Assembly (NCBI GenBank): GCA_020425835.1
Contig: JAGQRC010000011.1
Location: forward strand, 1-17,205
Reading direction: 5' to 3'
DNA length: 17,205 nt
DNA from: Planctomycetota bacterium
Lineage (GTDB): Bacteria > Planctomycetota > UBA8108 > UBA1146 > JAJFFE01
Part shown: positions 1 through 7,378 of the stretch, piece by piece
How positions within the stretch are numbered: the stretch's first letter is position 1
Layout: every line of letters starts with the position of its first letter
Notes under the pieces: model-generated
What the model saw: only the letters and a program-made list of their open reading frames with translations
Told to the model about the DNA's origin: nothing
Databases searched by the model: none
Translations under genes and position numbers: made by a program

Positions 1-609
1 GTAGAGCGCCTTCTGGTGCCAGAGGATCGCATTGCCGATCGTCCACCGCAGCGGGGGCAACGTGAGGAAGATCGTGTCCACCACGCCGCGCATCGAGCCG
101 AGCCCGTGGCCGCGGGAGATCAACAGCCAACCGGAGTAGAGGGCGAGGTTGAAGAGGACCCCGCCGATGAGATACCCGAAGACGTGGCCGGCCAACAGCG
201 TCGGCACGTTGAGCGAGAAATACCCGACGTTCAGCACCATGACCGGGTAGATCAGCGCCGCGACGGCTTGGCTGCGCAGCTTGCCCCGCCACTCGAGATC
301 ATCCTCGATCGCACGGAGTGCGCTCGGAAGCTCACCGACCCGCTCTCCCTCGGCGATCGCCACCACCTCGAAACGGGTGAACAACCCGCGGCAACCGGCC
401 GCCGCCTCGGCCAGGGTGTTCCCCGCCTCGATGCTCTGCGCCATCGCCGCGCAGCACGCCTGACACGCGGGGTCGCCGCTGAACTCCGCCTGCTGATGGA
501 GACTCCCGACGAGTGGTAGACCGGACTCGAGCTGGAGTCGAAGCGTCGCGAGGAAGTCTCGCTTCTGACGCGAACCGACCCGCGCGTTGGAAGCGACGAC
601 GCCGACCAC
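1..609 (-). CDS. Type II secretion system F / PilC-type inner-membrane protein, C-terminus off the window
   Basis: Read leftwards this frame gives 203 residues with no stop and leaves the window. It matches the T2SF domain that forms the inner-membrane platform of type II secretion systems and type IV pili. Visible landmarks are the N-terminal helix with KRDFLATLRLQLESGLPL (residues 16-33), the GNTLAEA turn (63-69), the family GExxGxL motif as AEGERVGELPSAL (86-98), ALIYPV leading into a first membrane helix (about 116-138), and a second hydrophobic stretch (about 144-165). LPPLRWTIGNAILWHQKALY at the edge looks like the start of the second T2SF repeat, so the full protein probably has two. 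I chose GTG at 609 because GGGAG lies 6 nt upstream; TTG at 636, with a GAGGA upstream, is the alternative. It is transcribed divergently from the sugar importer. No other secretion gene is visible, so the exact system (GspF or PilC) is undecided. Confidence 0.8.
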   Translation of the reverse strand, partial: MVGVVASNARVGSRQKRDFLATLRLQLESGLPLVGSLHQQAEFSGDPACQACCAAMAQSIEAGNTLAEAAAGCRGLFTRFEVVAIAEGERVGELPSALRAIEDDLEWRGKLRSQAVAALIYPVMVLNVGYFSLNVPTLLAGHVFGYLIGGVLFNLALYSGWLLISRGHGLGSMRGVVDTIFLTLPPLRWTIGNAILWHQKALY

Positions 610-880
610 GATTCGCTCCCGATCCGTTCTCGACAAGGTTCCTCGGCTTCGCCCTCGCGGACCACACGTCGACACACTCGGAGGCGGTCAGGAAGCCTCG
701 GAGACTGTCGGAACCGGACATTCTGGAGGAGGAGTCCGAGGAGAACCACCCCCCGCGCGGGCGGATTCGCGACGGCGCGCCGCCGAGAGCGGTGCCCAAA
801 CGCGATGGCTTCGGGTACAAGTCCCCTTCAACGACTCACCGACCACGAATCCGGAAACCCGACTCCGAAAGCGGACCCCG
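610..880. other. Divergent intergenic region between the secretion gene and the sugar importer
   Basis: This stretch of about 270 bases separates two divergently transcribed genes, so it should hold both promoters. I see no convincing gene in it. The open frame that runs into the binding-protein gene from 587 has an unremarkable Arg/Pro-rich translation before the signal peptide. A weak -10-like TACAAG lies at 816-821 on the plus strand without a recognisable -35. No LacI-type palindromic operator stood out. Confidence 0.4.
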
Positions 881-1813
881 ATGCCGATCCGTACCTCGCG
901 GGCGCTCGCTCACTCGACCCGCGCCCTCCTCTGCTTCAGCCTCGCTTTCCTCGTCGCGTCCTCGCTGACGAGCTGCACCCCGTCCGGCTCGAAGAGCGCC
1001 GACGGGAAGAAGCGCATCGGCGTCTCGCTCTTGACCCAGCAGCACGATTTCTACAAGGACCTGCAGGCGGGGCTCGAAGAGGCGGCGGCGGAGCACGGGT
1101 TCGAGGTGGTGATCCAGTCGGGAGAGAACGACTCACCTGCGCAGGCCCGACAGCTCCAGGCATTCATCACTCAGGGCGTCGATGCGATCATCGTCTGCCC
1201 GTGCGATTCGGCCGCGGTCGTACCGACGATCAAGCGGGCCAATCAAGGAGGGATCCCGGTGTTCACCGCCGACATTGCCGCTGCCGGCGGCGAGGTCGTC
1301 TCGCATATCGCGTCGGACAACTTCCAAGGAGGTGAGCTCGCGGCGGAGGCCCTGGTCCGCTTCATGGGAGAATCCGGTGAGGTCATCGTCCTCGACCATC
1401 CTGAAGTCGAATCCGTGCAGCAACGCGTCCAGGGCTTCGAGGAAGGCATCGCGAAGCATCCGAACATCACGATCGTCGACAAGCCGAGCGCCGGCGGAAA
1501 GCGCGACCAGGCGTTCAAGATGATGCAGAACAAGCTGCAGTCGAATCCGAACCTGCGCGGGGTGTTCGCGATCAACGACGATACCGCACTCGGCGCGCTG
1601 CGCGCGGCCGGTGACCACGACCTCGTGATCATCGGCTACGACGCGACCCCCGAGGCGCGCGAGAAGATCACCGCCGACACGCAACTCAAGGCGGACGTCG
1701 TGCAATCGCCGAAGACGATCGGTCGGAAGACCATCGAGGCGATCGCGGATCACTTCGCCGGCAAAACGCCGCCGAAGGTCATCCCGGTCGAGGTCGGCGT
1801 CGTGGACCGCTAA
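881..1813 (+). CDS. Sugar ABC transporter substrate-binding lipoprotein (RbsB-like, Peripla_BP_4)
   Basis: This 310-residue protein resembles periplasmic binding proteins of ribose-type importers, which capture a sugar outside the inner membrane and pass it to the permease. The N-terminus is a lipoprotein signal: basic start, hydrophobic segment LCFSLAFLVASS and lipobox LTSC. The mature part opens with KKRIGVSLLTQQHDFYKDLQ, as in the RbsB family. It continues with the hinge-type segments GVDAIIVCPCDSAAVVP, GGIPVFTADI and GVFAINDDTALGAL, then VIIGYDATPEA. I placed the start at ATG 881 because the signal peptide begins there; the same frame stays open further upstream but that part looks non-coding. 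The Shine-Dalgarno is weak. The stop is TAA, the only TAA stop in the window. ATPase and permease genes follow. The exact sugar cannot be read from sequence; ribose, xylose or related sugars are all possible. Confidence 0.9.
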   Translation: MPIRTSRALAHSTRALLCFSLAFLVASSLTSCTPSGSKSADGKKRIGVSLLTQQHDFYKDLQAGLEEAAAEHGFEVVIQSGENDSPAQARQLQAFITQGVDAIIVCPCDSAAVVPTIKRANQGGIPVFTADIAAAGGEVVSHIASDNFQGGELAAEALVRFMGESGEVIVLDHPEVESVQQRVQGFEEGIAKHPNITIVDKPSAGGKRDQAFKMMQNKLQSNPNLRGVFAINDDTALGALRAAGDHDLVIIGYDATPEAREKITADTQLKADVVQSPKTIGRKTIEAIADHFAGKTPPKVIPVEVGVVDR

Positions 1814-1833
1814 GCGCTCGCGAAGTGAAGAGT

Positions 1834-2003
1834 CGTCTCAACAATGACATGGCATTCTGTGAGGTAGATCTGCCACAAGTTTGGTCGCAACGAGGAAGCG
1901 AAACCGGAGGCGTACCGGTGAGTACATTGAGGATCTCGCGACCGAGGCGCGGCCGAAGATGGAGTAGAAATACCCCGCAGAATGCCAAGTTGTTGTTGAG
2001 ACG
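1834..2003. mobile_element. MITE-like element with long imperfect terminal inverted repeats
   Basis: The left end (1834-1861, beginning CGTCTCAACAA) is the reverse complement of the right end (1976-2003) at 24 of 28 positions. Matches continue less well inwards, giving about 32 of 40 in total (1834-1873 against 1964-2003). Further inside, TGGTCGC (1882-1888) can pair with GCGACC (1938-1943), and ACCGG/CCGGT pair near the centre (1903-1919), so the whole unit could fold into one long hairpin. It is visibly less GC-rich than its surroundings and encodes no recognisable protein. It sits exactly between the binding-protein stop and the ATPase start. A 7-bp direct repeat GAGTCGT occurs at 1830-1836 and 2009-2015, a possible target duplication, although the left copy overlaps the inverted repeat by 3 bp. 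A non-mobile structured mRNA spacer is the alternative. Confidence 0.6.
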
Positions 2004-2013
2004 GCCCTGAGTC

Positions 2014-3495
2014 GTGCTCGTCGCGAACGGTCTCGAGAAGTCCTTCCCCGGCGTCAAGGCGCTCGACGGCGTCGACCTCGACGTGCGCGCGGGCGAGATC
2101 CACGCGCTCGTCGGCGAGAACGGCGCCGGGAAGTCGACGCTGGTCAAGATCCTCGGCGGCGCCTACGTCCCCGACCGCGGCATCGTCACGCTCGACGGCG
2201 CCCCTCTTCCCCACGGTGATCCGGTCGCCGCGCGGCGCGCCGGGATGGGCATCATCTATCAGGAGTTCACGCTGGTCCCCGAGCTGACGGTCGCCGAGAA
2301 CATCTTCCTCGGTCGCGAGCTGCGATCCGGCCCGCTGCTCCGCGGCGCCGCGATGAACGACGAGACGCGCGCGATCCTCGCGAGGCTCGGTGCCGACCTC
2401 GATCCTCGGACACCGGTCAAGCGTCTCTCGGTCGGCAACCAACAGCTGGTGGAGATCGCGCGGGCGCTCGCGAGTGACGCGCGCGTCCTGATCTTCGACG
2501 AGCCGAGCGCGACGTTGACCGATCAAGAGCTCGCGCGCCTGTTCGAGACCCTGCGCGAGCTGCGCGCGAACGGGCTGGCGCTGATCTACATCTCGCACCG
2601 TCTCGAGGAGATCTTCGCGCTCGCCGATCGGGTGACCGTGCTGCGCGACGGTCAACACGTGGCGACCGCGGCGGTCGCCGACGTCGACCGCGCCCGACTG
2701 ATCCATTGGATGGTCGGCCGCGAGCTCGCCGACGAGTACGCCTATCGGGAGCGACCGCTCGGCGACGAAGTACTCCGGGTGGAGGCGCTCGCCGGCACGC
2801 CGCACTTCCGCCACGTCGACCTCACCCTCCGGCGCGGGGAGATCCTCGGCCTCGCCGGCCTGGTCGGCTCGGGCCGGACCGAAGCGGCGCTCGCGATCTT
2901 CGGGCGACTTCCCATTCGCAGCGGACGGATCACGTTGGCCGGGGAGTCCTTTCGACCGAAGCACCCGTGGCACGCGATGCGTCGCGGCCTCGGCTATCTC
3001 ACCGAGGACCGCAAAGGGCTCGGGATCTTCGGTGATCTCTCGGTCGCGGAGAACATGACCATGGCGACACTCGAGGACCACCGCCGGGGGCCGTTCTTGT
3101 CGCAATCCAGCCAGCGGCGCGCAGCGAGCGCCGCGCGGGAACGGTTCGACGTGCGGACCGCCAGCCTCGAGACGAGGATCAGCAAACTCTCGGGAGGCAA
3201 CCAACAGAAGGCGCTGTTGGCACGCACGCTCGCGCGACGACTCGACGTGCTGATCCTCGATGAGCCGACGCGCGGGGTCGACATCGGTGCGAAGGCGGAG
3301 ATCTACCAGCTCGTCTACGAACTCGCCGAGTCGGGGCTCGGCATCATCGCGATCTCGTCGGACCTGCCGGAGTTGCTGGGGATCTGCGACCGCATCGGCG
3401 TCTTCGCACAGGGGCGGACGGTCGGCTTCCTCGATCGGAAGGATGCCTCCCAGGAAAGACTCATGGAGCTCGCGATTCGCGAGGAGGTCGCTTGA
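2014..3495 (+). CDS. Sugar ABC transporter ATP-binding protein, two-cassette type (RbsA/MglA/XylG family)
   Basis: The 493-residue protein holds two nucleotide-binding domains in tandem, the normal architecture and length for ribose/galactose/xylose importer ATPases. Cassette 1 has Walker A GENGAGKST (34-42), signature LSVGNQQ (138-144) and Walker B VLIFDEP (158-164). Cassette 2 has the degenerate Walker A GLVGSGRT (282-289, Arg in place of Lys) that is typical of this family, signature LSGGNQQ (392-398) and Walker B VLILDEP (412-418). It powers the permease encoded next, whose TTG start overlaps this gene's TGA stop. The start is GTG 2014, needed to keep the conserved MLVANGLEKSFPGVKAL opening. 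No good Shine-Dalgarno precedes it, because the inverted-repeat element ends only 10 bp upstream. Confidence 0.95.
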   Translation: MLVANGLEKSFPGVKALDGVDLDVRAGEIHALVGENGAGKSTLVKILGGAYVPDRGIVTLDGAPLPHGDPVAARRAGMGIIYQEFTLVPELTVAENIFLGRELRSGPLLRGAAMNDETRAILARLGADLDPRTPVKRLSVGNQQLVEIARALASDARVLIFDEPSATLTDQELARLFETLRELRANGLALIYISHRLEEIFALADRVTVLRDGQHVATAAVADVDRARLIHWMVGRELADEYAYRERPLGDEVLRVEALAGTPHFRHVDLTLRRGEILGLAGLVGSGRTEAALAIFGRLPIRSGRITLAGESFRPKHPWHAMRRGLGYLTEDRKGLGIFGDLSVAENMTMATLEDHRRGPFLSQSSQRRAASAARERFDVRTASLETRISKLSGGNQQKALLARTLARRLDVLILDEPTRGVDIGAKAEIYQLVYELAESGLGIIAISSDLPELLGICDRIGVFAQGRTVGFLDRKDASQERLMELAIREEVA

Positions 3496-4448
3496 ACCCG
3501 ATTCGCCACGCTCTCGCGGCGCTCGCCCGCTATGGGATCTTCGTCGCGCTCGTCGTCGAGTTCGCGTTGTTCTCGATCTGGTCGCCGAACTTCTTCAGCA
3601 CCGGGAACCAGCTCAACGTTCTCCATCAGAACGCGCCGATCCTGGTCCTGGCCATCGGCATGACCTTCGTGATCCTGACCGCGGGGATCGATCTCTCGGT
3701 CGGATCGGTGGTCGCGCTCACCGCGGTGGGTGCCGCACAACTCGCGGTGCTCGATTGGGAGCCGATCGGTCTCCGCGTCGCGGTCGCGGTGATCGGAGGC
3801 GCGTTGCTCGGCGCGATCTGCGGGATGGTCAATGGGCTCGTCATCACGAAGGTCCGGATCCCACCGTTCGTCGCGACCTTGGCGATGATGCTGGTCGCGA
3901 AGGGCGCGGTGCTGATCGCGACGGATGCGCGACCGATCAGCCAGGGTCTCCCCGATCTCTTCGAGCGGCTCGGACAGGGAGGCGGGGCCTCCGCGTTGAT
4001 CCACGTATCGGCCATGCTGGCGCTGTTCGTCGTCGCCTGGGTCGTGTTGCGCTTCACCGCCTTCGGGAAGCACGTCTACGCGGTCGGCAACAACCCGGAG
4101 GCGGCGCACCTCTGCGGGATCCGCGTCCCGCGGGTGCTCGTCGCCGTCTACCTCGGCTGCGGACTGCTCGCGGGCATCGGCGGCACTATGCTCGCCACCC
4201 AGCTGGACTCGGGCGACCCGAAGCTCGGCGAGCTGATGGAACTCGACGCGATCGCCGCGGTCGTCGTCGGCGGCACCAGCTTGATGGGTGGTCGCGGCTC
4301 GATCTGGGGCACGCTCGCCGGCGGCCTCCTGATCGCCTACTTGAAGAACTACCTCACCCTCGAGGGGCTCCCGTTCTTCTGGCAGAAAGTCGTCATCGGC
4401 GTCGCCCTGATCCTCGCGGCGTTCCTCGATCGCTTCCGCTCCGAGTGA
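3492..4448 (+). CDS. Sugar ABC transporter permease (RbsC-like, BPD_transp_2)
   Basis: This 318-residue integral membrane protein has many hydrophobic helices and the family landmarks of RbsC/XylH/AraH permeases: NQLNVLHQNAPILVLAIGMT, then TAGIDLSVGSVVAL, then NGLVITKVRIPPFVATLA, then AVGNNPEAAHLCGI (the EAA-like loop that contacts the ATPase), and near the C-terminus DAIAAVVVGGTSLMGGRGS. It forms the inner-membrane channel of the importer. The start is TTG 3492, overlapping the ATPase stop in a TTGA arrangement, which implies translational coupling. Its own stop overlaps the ATG of the following Nudix ORF (TGATG). Length is normal for the family. Confidence 0.95.
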   Translation: MNPIRHALAALARYGIFVALVVEFALFSIWSPNFFSTGNQLNVLHQNAPILVLAIGMTFVILTAGIDLSVGSVVALTAVGAAQLAVLDWEPIGLRVAVAVIGGALLGAICGMVNGLVITKVRIPPFVATLAMMLVAKGAVLIATDARPISQGLPDLFERLGQGGGASALIHVSAMLALFVVAWVVLRFTAFGKHVYAVGNNPEAAHLCGIRVPRVLVAVYLGCGLLAGIGGTMLATQLDSGDPKLGELMELDAIAAVVVGGTSLMGGRGSIWGTLAGGLLIAYLKNYLTLEGLPFFWQKVVIGVALILAAFLDRFRSE

Positions 4449-4834
4449 TGGCGCTCCTCGAACGCGATGCGATCCGAGCCATCCCGCTCACACCGGAGCA
4501 CGAGGTCCTCCTGATGCTCATCCGTCCGCCCGATGGAGGAGATCCGTTCTGGATCACTCCCGGCGGTGGCGCGCATCCCGGTGAAAACCTCATCGACTGC
4601 CTGCGTTCTTCTCGACGTGACGTCAGGCTCATTCACAGTGAGCTTCGCAGCCCGTCAGCGAACCCGAGCTGTGGCTCACTTCCGACCAGTGCCGCCCGGG
4701 TGAGGTTGCCGAGCCCGGGTCTTCGGATCGTTGCCCGGCTTCGCGAGCGGCTGGTCCTGGGGCGTCTGTCACGACCCCGCCGTCGCTCAGCTCGACGAGG
4801 TCCTTCGTTCGGACCCGGCGGGCGGCCTCGCTGA
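4448..4834 (+). pseudogene. Nudix hydrolase gene, broken inside the Nudix box
   Basis: The ATG overlaps the permease stop, so this was probably the last cistron of the importer operon. Residues 1-53 look like the N-terminus of a Nudix hydrolase, a family that cleaves nucleoside diphosphates linked to another group: RAIPLTPEHEVLLMLIRPP, then FWITPGGGAHPGENLIDCLR. The last part fits G-x5-E-x7 of the Nudix box. The essential REUxEExGU half does not follow; instead the frame reads SSRRDVRLIHS, then ELR, then Arg/Ser-rich sequence to a TGA. A further trace, VSEPELWLT, is readable in another frame near 4660-4690, where a Nudix protein would have it. I infer that small insertions, deletions or a larger deletion destroyed the gene. 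As written it lacks the metal-binding glutamates and should be inactive. Confidence 0.6.
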
Positions 4835-4877
4835 TCCGATCTTCCATGCATCGCGCTGCGCATCGGCGGGTAGTCAT
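4629..4877 (-). CDS. Hypothetical small protein or 5' gene fragment
   Basis: This 82-codon ORF starts with ATG at 4877 behind a very good ribosome binding site (AAGGAG, 7 nt spacing). The first part, MEDRISEAARRVRTKDLVELSDGG, has GC-rich third codon positions and looks coded. From about residue 37 (APGPAAREAGQRS onwards) that pattern fades and the translation becomes low-complexity. I do not recognise a family. It lies downstream of the DUF4143 ATPase on the same strand, with about 110 bases between them, and overlaps the Nudix remnant on the other strand. It may be a true small gene, or the 5' stub of a gene whose 3' part was deleted together with the Nudix 3' part. Confidence 0.35.
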   Translation of the reverse strand: MTTRRCAARCMEDRISEAARRVRTKDLVELSDGGVVTDAPGPAAREAGQRSEDPGSATSPGRHWSEVSHSSGSLTGCEAHCE

Positions 4878-4986
4878 CGTGAAGCTCCTTCGACCTACCG
4901 TCGATCACCGACGGTCGCCGTGACGACGGCATCCAGAAAAGGCCAGGGCACGATTCATCGAACACCTGCGGGGGCGACGGGCTCGT
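4878..4986. other. Spacer between the ATPase and the small minus-strand ORF
   Basis: I see no gene here. The minus-strand side carries the Shine-Dalgarno of the small ORF at its left end. No hairpin followed by a T-run is evident after the ATPase stop. Confidence 0.3.
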
Positions 4987-6120
4987 TCACGACAAGAACT
5001 CAGAGAGTCGGGGCAGTGCCTCCACGAGGGGAATCGCGTCGACCCGTCCGAAGCTTCGCCGGTCGCTCCCACCGTACAACACGAGTCCCTCCGCTTCCGG
5101 GTAGTCGTCGAGGAAGGCCTGGAGACCCTTGCCGTCCGACTCCCGGAGTCGCGCGCCTCGTTTCACCTCGATCGCCTTGAGACCGCGCTCGCCGTACAGG
5201 ACGAAGTCGACTTCGAGACCCGAGCGGCTGCGCCAGTAGTGAATGGAGTAGCCGAGGCCCAGAGCGTCATTCACGGAACGGAGCTGTTGCAGAACCAACG
5301 TCTCGAGCGCACAACCGTCGATGACCTCGGGAGAGTCCAGCGGACCGGCCGGTCGGATGGCTCGATAGACACCAGCATCGAAGTAGAAGAACTTCGGATG
5401 GGCGGTCATCGCCCGGCGCGCTCGGCGCGTGAAAACCGGGACGCGGGACGCGAGCAGGAGGTCGTCGAGGATCTCGAAGTAGGACTCGGCCACCTTGCGG
5501 GCGATGCCACACTCCCGCGCCACGGCGGCGATGTTGAGGGGGCTCCCTTGCGAGAACGACGCGACCTGCAGAAATCGCCCGAAGACATCGAGCCGACGAG
5601 TGAGCCCCTCCTGTTGAACCTCTTCGCGCAAGTAGGTCGACACGTAGCTCGCCAGGTAGTCGCCGGGGTCCGGATGCCCGTAGGTCGTGGGAAGACATCC
5701 GAACCGAAGGCAGTGCTCGAGATCGAAGTCCTCGCCGAGCTCCCCTGCGGACAGCGGGTGCATGTAGCGCGTCACGGCCCGCCCCGCGAGCAGATTGACC
5801 CCACCTCGTCGAAGCTTGCGCGCACTCGATCCGGTCAGGACGAATCGCAACCCATGCTCCTCGATGAGTCGGTGTACTTCATCGAGGATCGCCGGGATCT
5901 TCTGCACCTCGTCGATGACGACCCAACCCGTGAGGTCGGCGGGGAGATAGGTGGCGAGCGACTCGGGGGCTGCGAGCAGGGCGGTGAACAGGTCGCCCCT
6001 CAGCAGATCGAGGTACACCGCCTCGCCGAAACGAGCGCGACACCATGCCGTCTTCCCCACGCCGCGCGGACCGAACAGGAAGCAGCTCGTCGCCGGAGGT
6101 TGGAGCAATCTGGCGTACAT
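4987..6120 (-). CDS. AAA_14 / DUF4143 family ATPase
   Basis: This 377-residue protein has the architecture of the solitary COG1373-type ATPases: an N-terminal AAA domain and a C-terminal DUF4143 domain resembling PD-(D/E)XK nucleases. Walker A is GPRGVGKT (17-24), Walker B is WVVIDE (66-71) and the sensor segment is RFVLTGSSARKL (92-103). HPLSAGEL follows. The C-terminal domain carries SGLEVDFVL, with Asp305, then KAIEVKRG, with Glu318 and Lys320, the D...ExK arrangement of the nuclease-like fold. Cellular role is poorly known for the family; DNA-related or mobile functions are suggested but unproven. I chose ATG 6120 because the family usually starts just before the Walker A strand (here MYARLL); GTG 6162 in the same frame would add 14 residues. 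It is intact, lies downstream of the HAF gene on the same strand, and has an inverted repeat immediately upstream. Confidence 0.9.
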   Translation of the reverse strand: MYARLLQPPATSCFLFGPRGVGKTAWCRARFGEAVYLDLLRGDLFTALLAAPESLATYLPADLTGWVVIDEVQKIPAILDEVHRLIEEHGLRFVLTGSSARKLRRGGVNLLAGRAVTRYMHPLSAGELGEDFDLEHCLRFGCLPTTYGHPDPGDYLASYVSTYLREEVQQEGLTRRLDVFGRFLQVASFSQGSPLNIAAVARECGIARKVAESYFEILDDLLLASRVPVFTRRARRAMTAHPKFFYFDAGVYRAIRPAGPLDSPEVIDGCALETLVLQQLRSVNDALGLGYSIHYWRSRSGLEVDFVLYGERGLKAIEVKRGARLRESDGKGLQAFLDDYPEAEGLVLYGGSDRRSFGRVDAIPLVEALPRLSEFLS

Positions 6121-6123
6121 GCC

Positions 6124-6146
6124 GCCATTTTGCGTAAAAAAATGGC
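6124..6146 (-). promoter_or_regulatory. Perfect inverted repeat at the ATPase translation start
   Basis: GCCATTTT (6124-6131) and AAAATGGC (6139-6146) are perfect 8-bp arms around a 7-nt centre. This is an AT-rich island in GC-rich DNA that ends 3 nt before ATG 6120. It could be a protein-binding operator or an RNA hairpin that hides the start. No classical Shine-Dalgarno lies between it and the ATG. Confidence 0.4.
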
Positions 6147-6241
6147 ATCGGCAACGCCACACTTCTCAAGACGCAAGATTGAATGCACTTATGACGTCAG
6201 GTCGGCCCGACGCCCCGCTCCCTTCAACAACCCCCCTCGGT

Positions 6242-7378
6242 TCACGGGCACCCGGTCCCGACACAACCCAGCCCATCCGCCGTCGGGTCGCTGCCGCAGA
6301 GCGGGAAGGGCTGCGGCGGGGGCGCCGCTCCCTCGAAGGTGTAGGCGAGCGAGTAGATGACGTCGGCGATGTTCATCGTGCCGTCGTCGTTGGCGTCGAG
6401 GGCGTCCTGGCAGGTCGTGGTGCCGGACGTGAAGAGCACGGCGAGGAGGGCGACGGGGTCGGCGACGTCGATCATGCCATCGTCGTTGACGTCGCCGCGG
6501 ATGTAACTGTCGTCGACGGCCCCGACCGGGGTGGCGATGAAGCCCTGCTCCGCGTCGAAGGTGGAGTTGTAGGCGTAGCCGCAGATCACGCCGTTGTTGT
6601 TGATGTCCTGGGCGGCGGTCCACCCCGTCGAACCGGGGACGTCGAGGTTCGACCAGTTGCCGACACCGTCGTAGTAGATCGCGGTCCGGTTCGATCCCGA
6701 GATGTCGACCTCCTGCCCCACGATCTCCCCCGCGTCGTTGATCCCCGCGAGGTAGGTCCAGTGCGCGCCGGGCTTGGCCAGGTCGGTGAACGTGATCCCG
6801 TCGTAGGTGAACCCGATCCACGCACCGCCGCTCCAGTAGCTCCCGACGATCACTCCCGTGTTGGCGATGTCGTTCAGGATCGTATGGGCCCCGGCCGGAT
6901 GGTCGATGGTGAAGTAGTCCATTCCGTCGAACAGGAACCCGTGGTCCTGCGCGCTCGAGTCGCGGTACTTGCCGACGATGATCCCCGCATCGTTGATCCC
7001 GTTGGCGACGAAGTTCGGGGAGCCGCTCAACGCGGGTAGGGTCGTGAAGGCGCCCGACTCGTAGGTGAACCCGTAGTCGAGCCCGACTCGGTAGGCCCCG
7101 ACGGCGACGCCGAGGTCGTTGATCGAGCGGACCGAGTTGTCGGTCGATCCCGGATAGTCCACGGTCGTGAAGATCCCCGCCGCGTCGCGGATGAACCCGT
7201 GATCCCCGTAGAAGTAGCTGCCGACGACGTCCCCCGCATCGTTCAGCCCGTAGGGGTGGGTCAGCGCCACTCCTGGGGCGTCGAAGAAGGTGAAGTCGTA
7301 GGTGGACTGGCCGAGAGCGGCGCTCGACGACAGGCCGATCACGAGCAGGATCGCCAGGAGCGAGTGCGACGATGACAT
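6242..7378 (-). CDS. Secreted HAF-repeat protein with C-terminal dockerin-like module
   Basis: This 378-residue protein begins with a signal peptide (MSSSHSLLAILLVIGLSSSA, probable cleavage after ALG at 23). Six repeats of about 42 residues follow, with cores GLNDAGDVVG (44-53), SINDLGVAVG (85-94), GINDAGIIVG (127-136), DIANTGVIVG (170-179), GINDAGEIVG (212-221) and DINNNGVICG (258-267). This is the pattern called the extracellular HAF-type repeat. The C-terminus (294-378) is a dockerin-like pair of EF-hand loops (DVNDDGMIDVAD and DANDDGTMNIAD) that should bind calcium, then a PFPLCGSDPTADGLGC...CP tail. Start ATG 7378 has an excellent GAAGGAG site; the open frame further upstream lacks a signal sequence. 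The same tail ends the peroxidase next door, so both are probably exported and sorted or attached in the same way. Ligand and function are unknown. Confidence 0.85.
   Translation of the reverse strand: MSSSHSLLAILLVIGLSSSAALGQSTYDFTFFDAPGVALTHPYGLNDAGDVVGSYFYGDHGFIRDAAGIFTTVDYPGSTDNSVRSINDLGVAVGAYRVGLDYGFTYESGAFTTLPALSGSPNFVANGINDAGIIVGKYRDSSAQDHGFLFDGMDYFTIDHPAGAHTILNDIANTGVIVGSYWSGGAWIGFTYDGITFTDLAKPGAHWTYLAGINDAGEIVGQEVDISGSNRTAIYYDGVGNWSNLDVPGSTGWTAAQDINNNGVICGYAYNSTFDAEQGFIATPVGAVDDSYIRGDVNDDGMIDVADPVALLAVLFTSGTTTCQDALDANDDGTMNIADVIYSLAYTFEGAAPPPQPFPLCGSDPTADGLGCVGTGCP

Noticed and set aside
587..880. Upstream extension of the binding-protein frame (start at 587)
   Set aside because: It has no signal peptide at that start and an Arg/Pro-rich composition, and it would overlap the divergent secretion gene. 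The lipoprotein signal begins at 881.
1810..3204. 464-codon minus-strand ORF opposite the sugar ATPase
   Set aside because: It is antisense to a clear two-cassette ATPase. The composition is that of a GC-rich shadow frame with no domain.
3260..4447. Plus-strand ORF running into the Nudix remnant from 3260
   Set aside because: The part before 4448 is an out-of-frame Arg-rich shadow of the ATPase and permease. Only the part from ATG 4448 resembles a protein.
5239..6360. 373-codon plus-strand ORF opposite the DUF4143 ATPase
   Set aside because: It is a shadow of the ATPase, whose Walker and nuclease-like motifs are on the minus strand.
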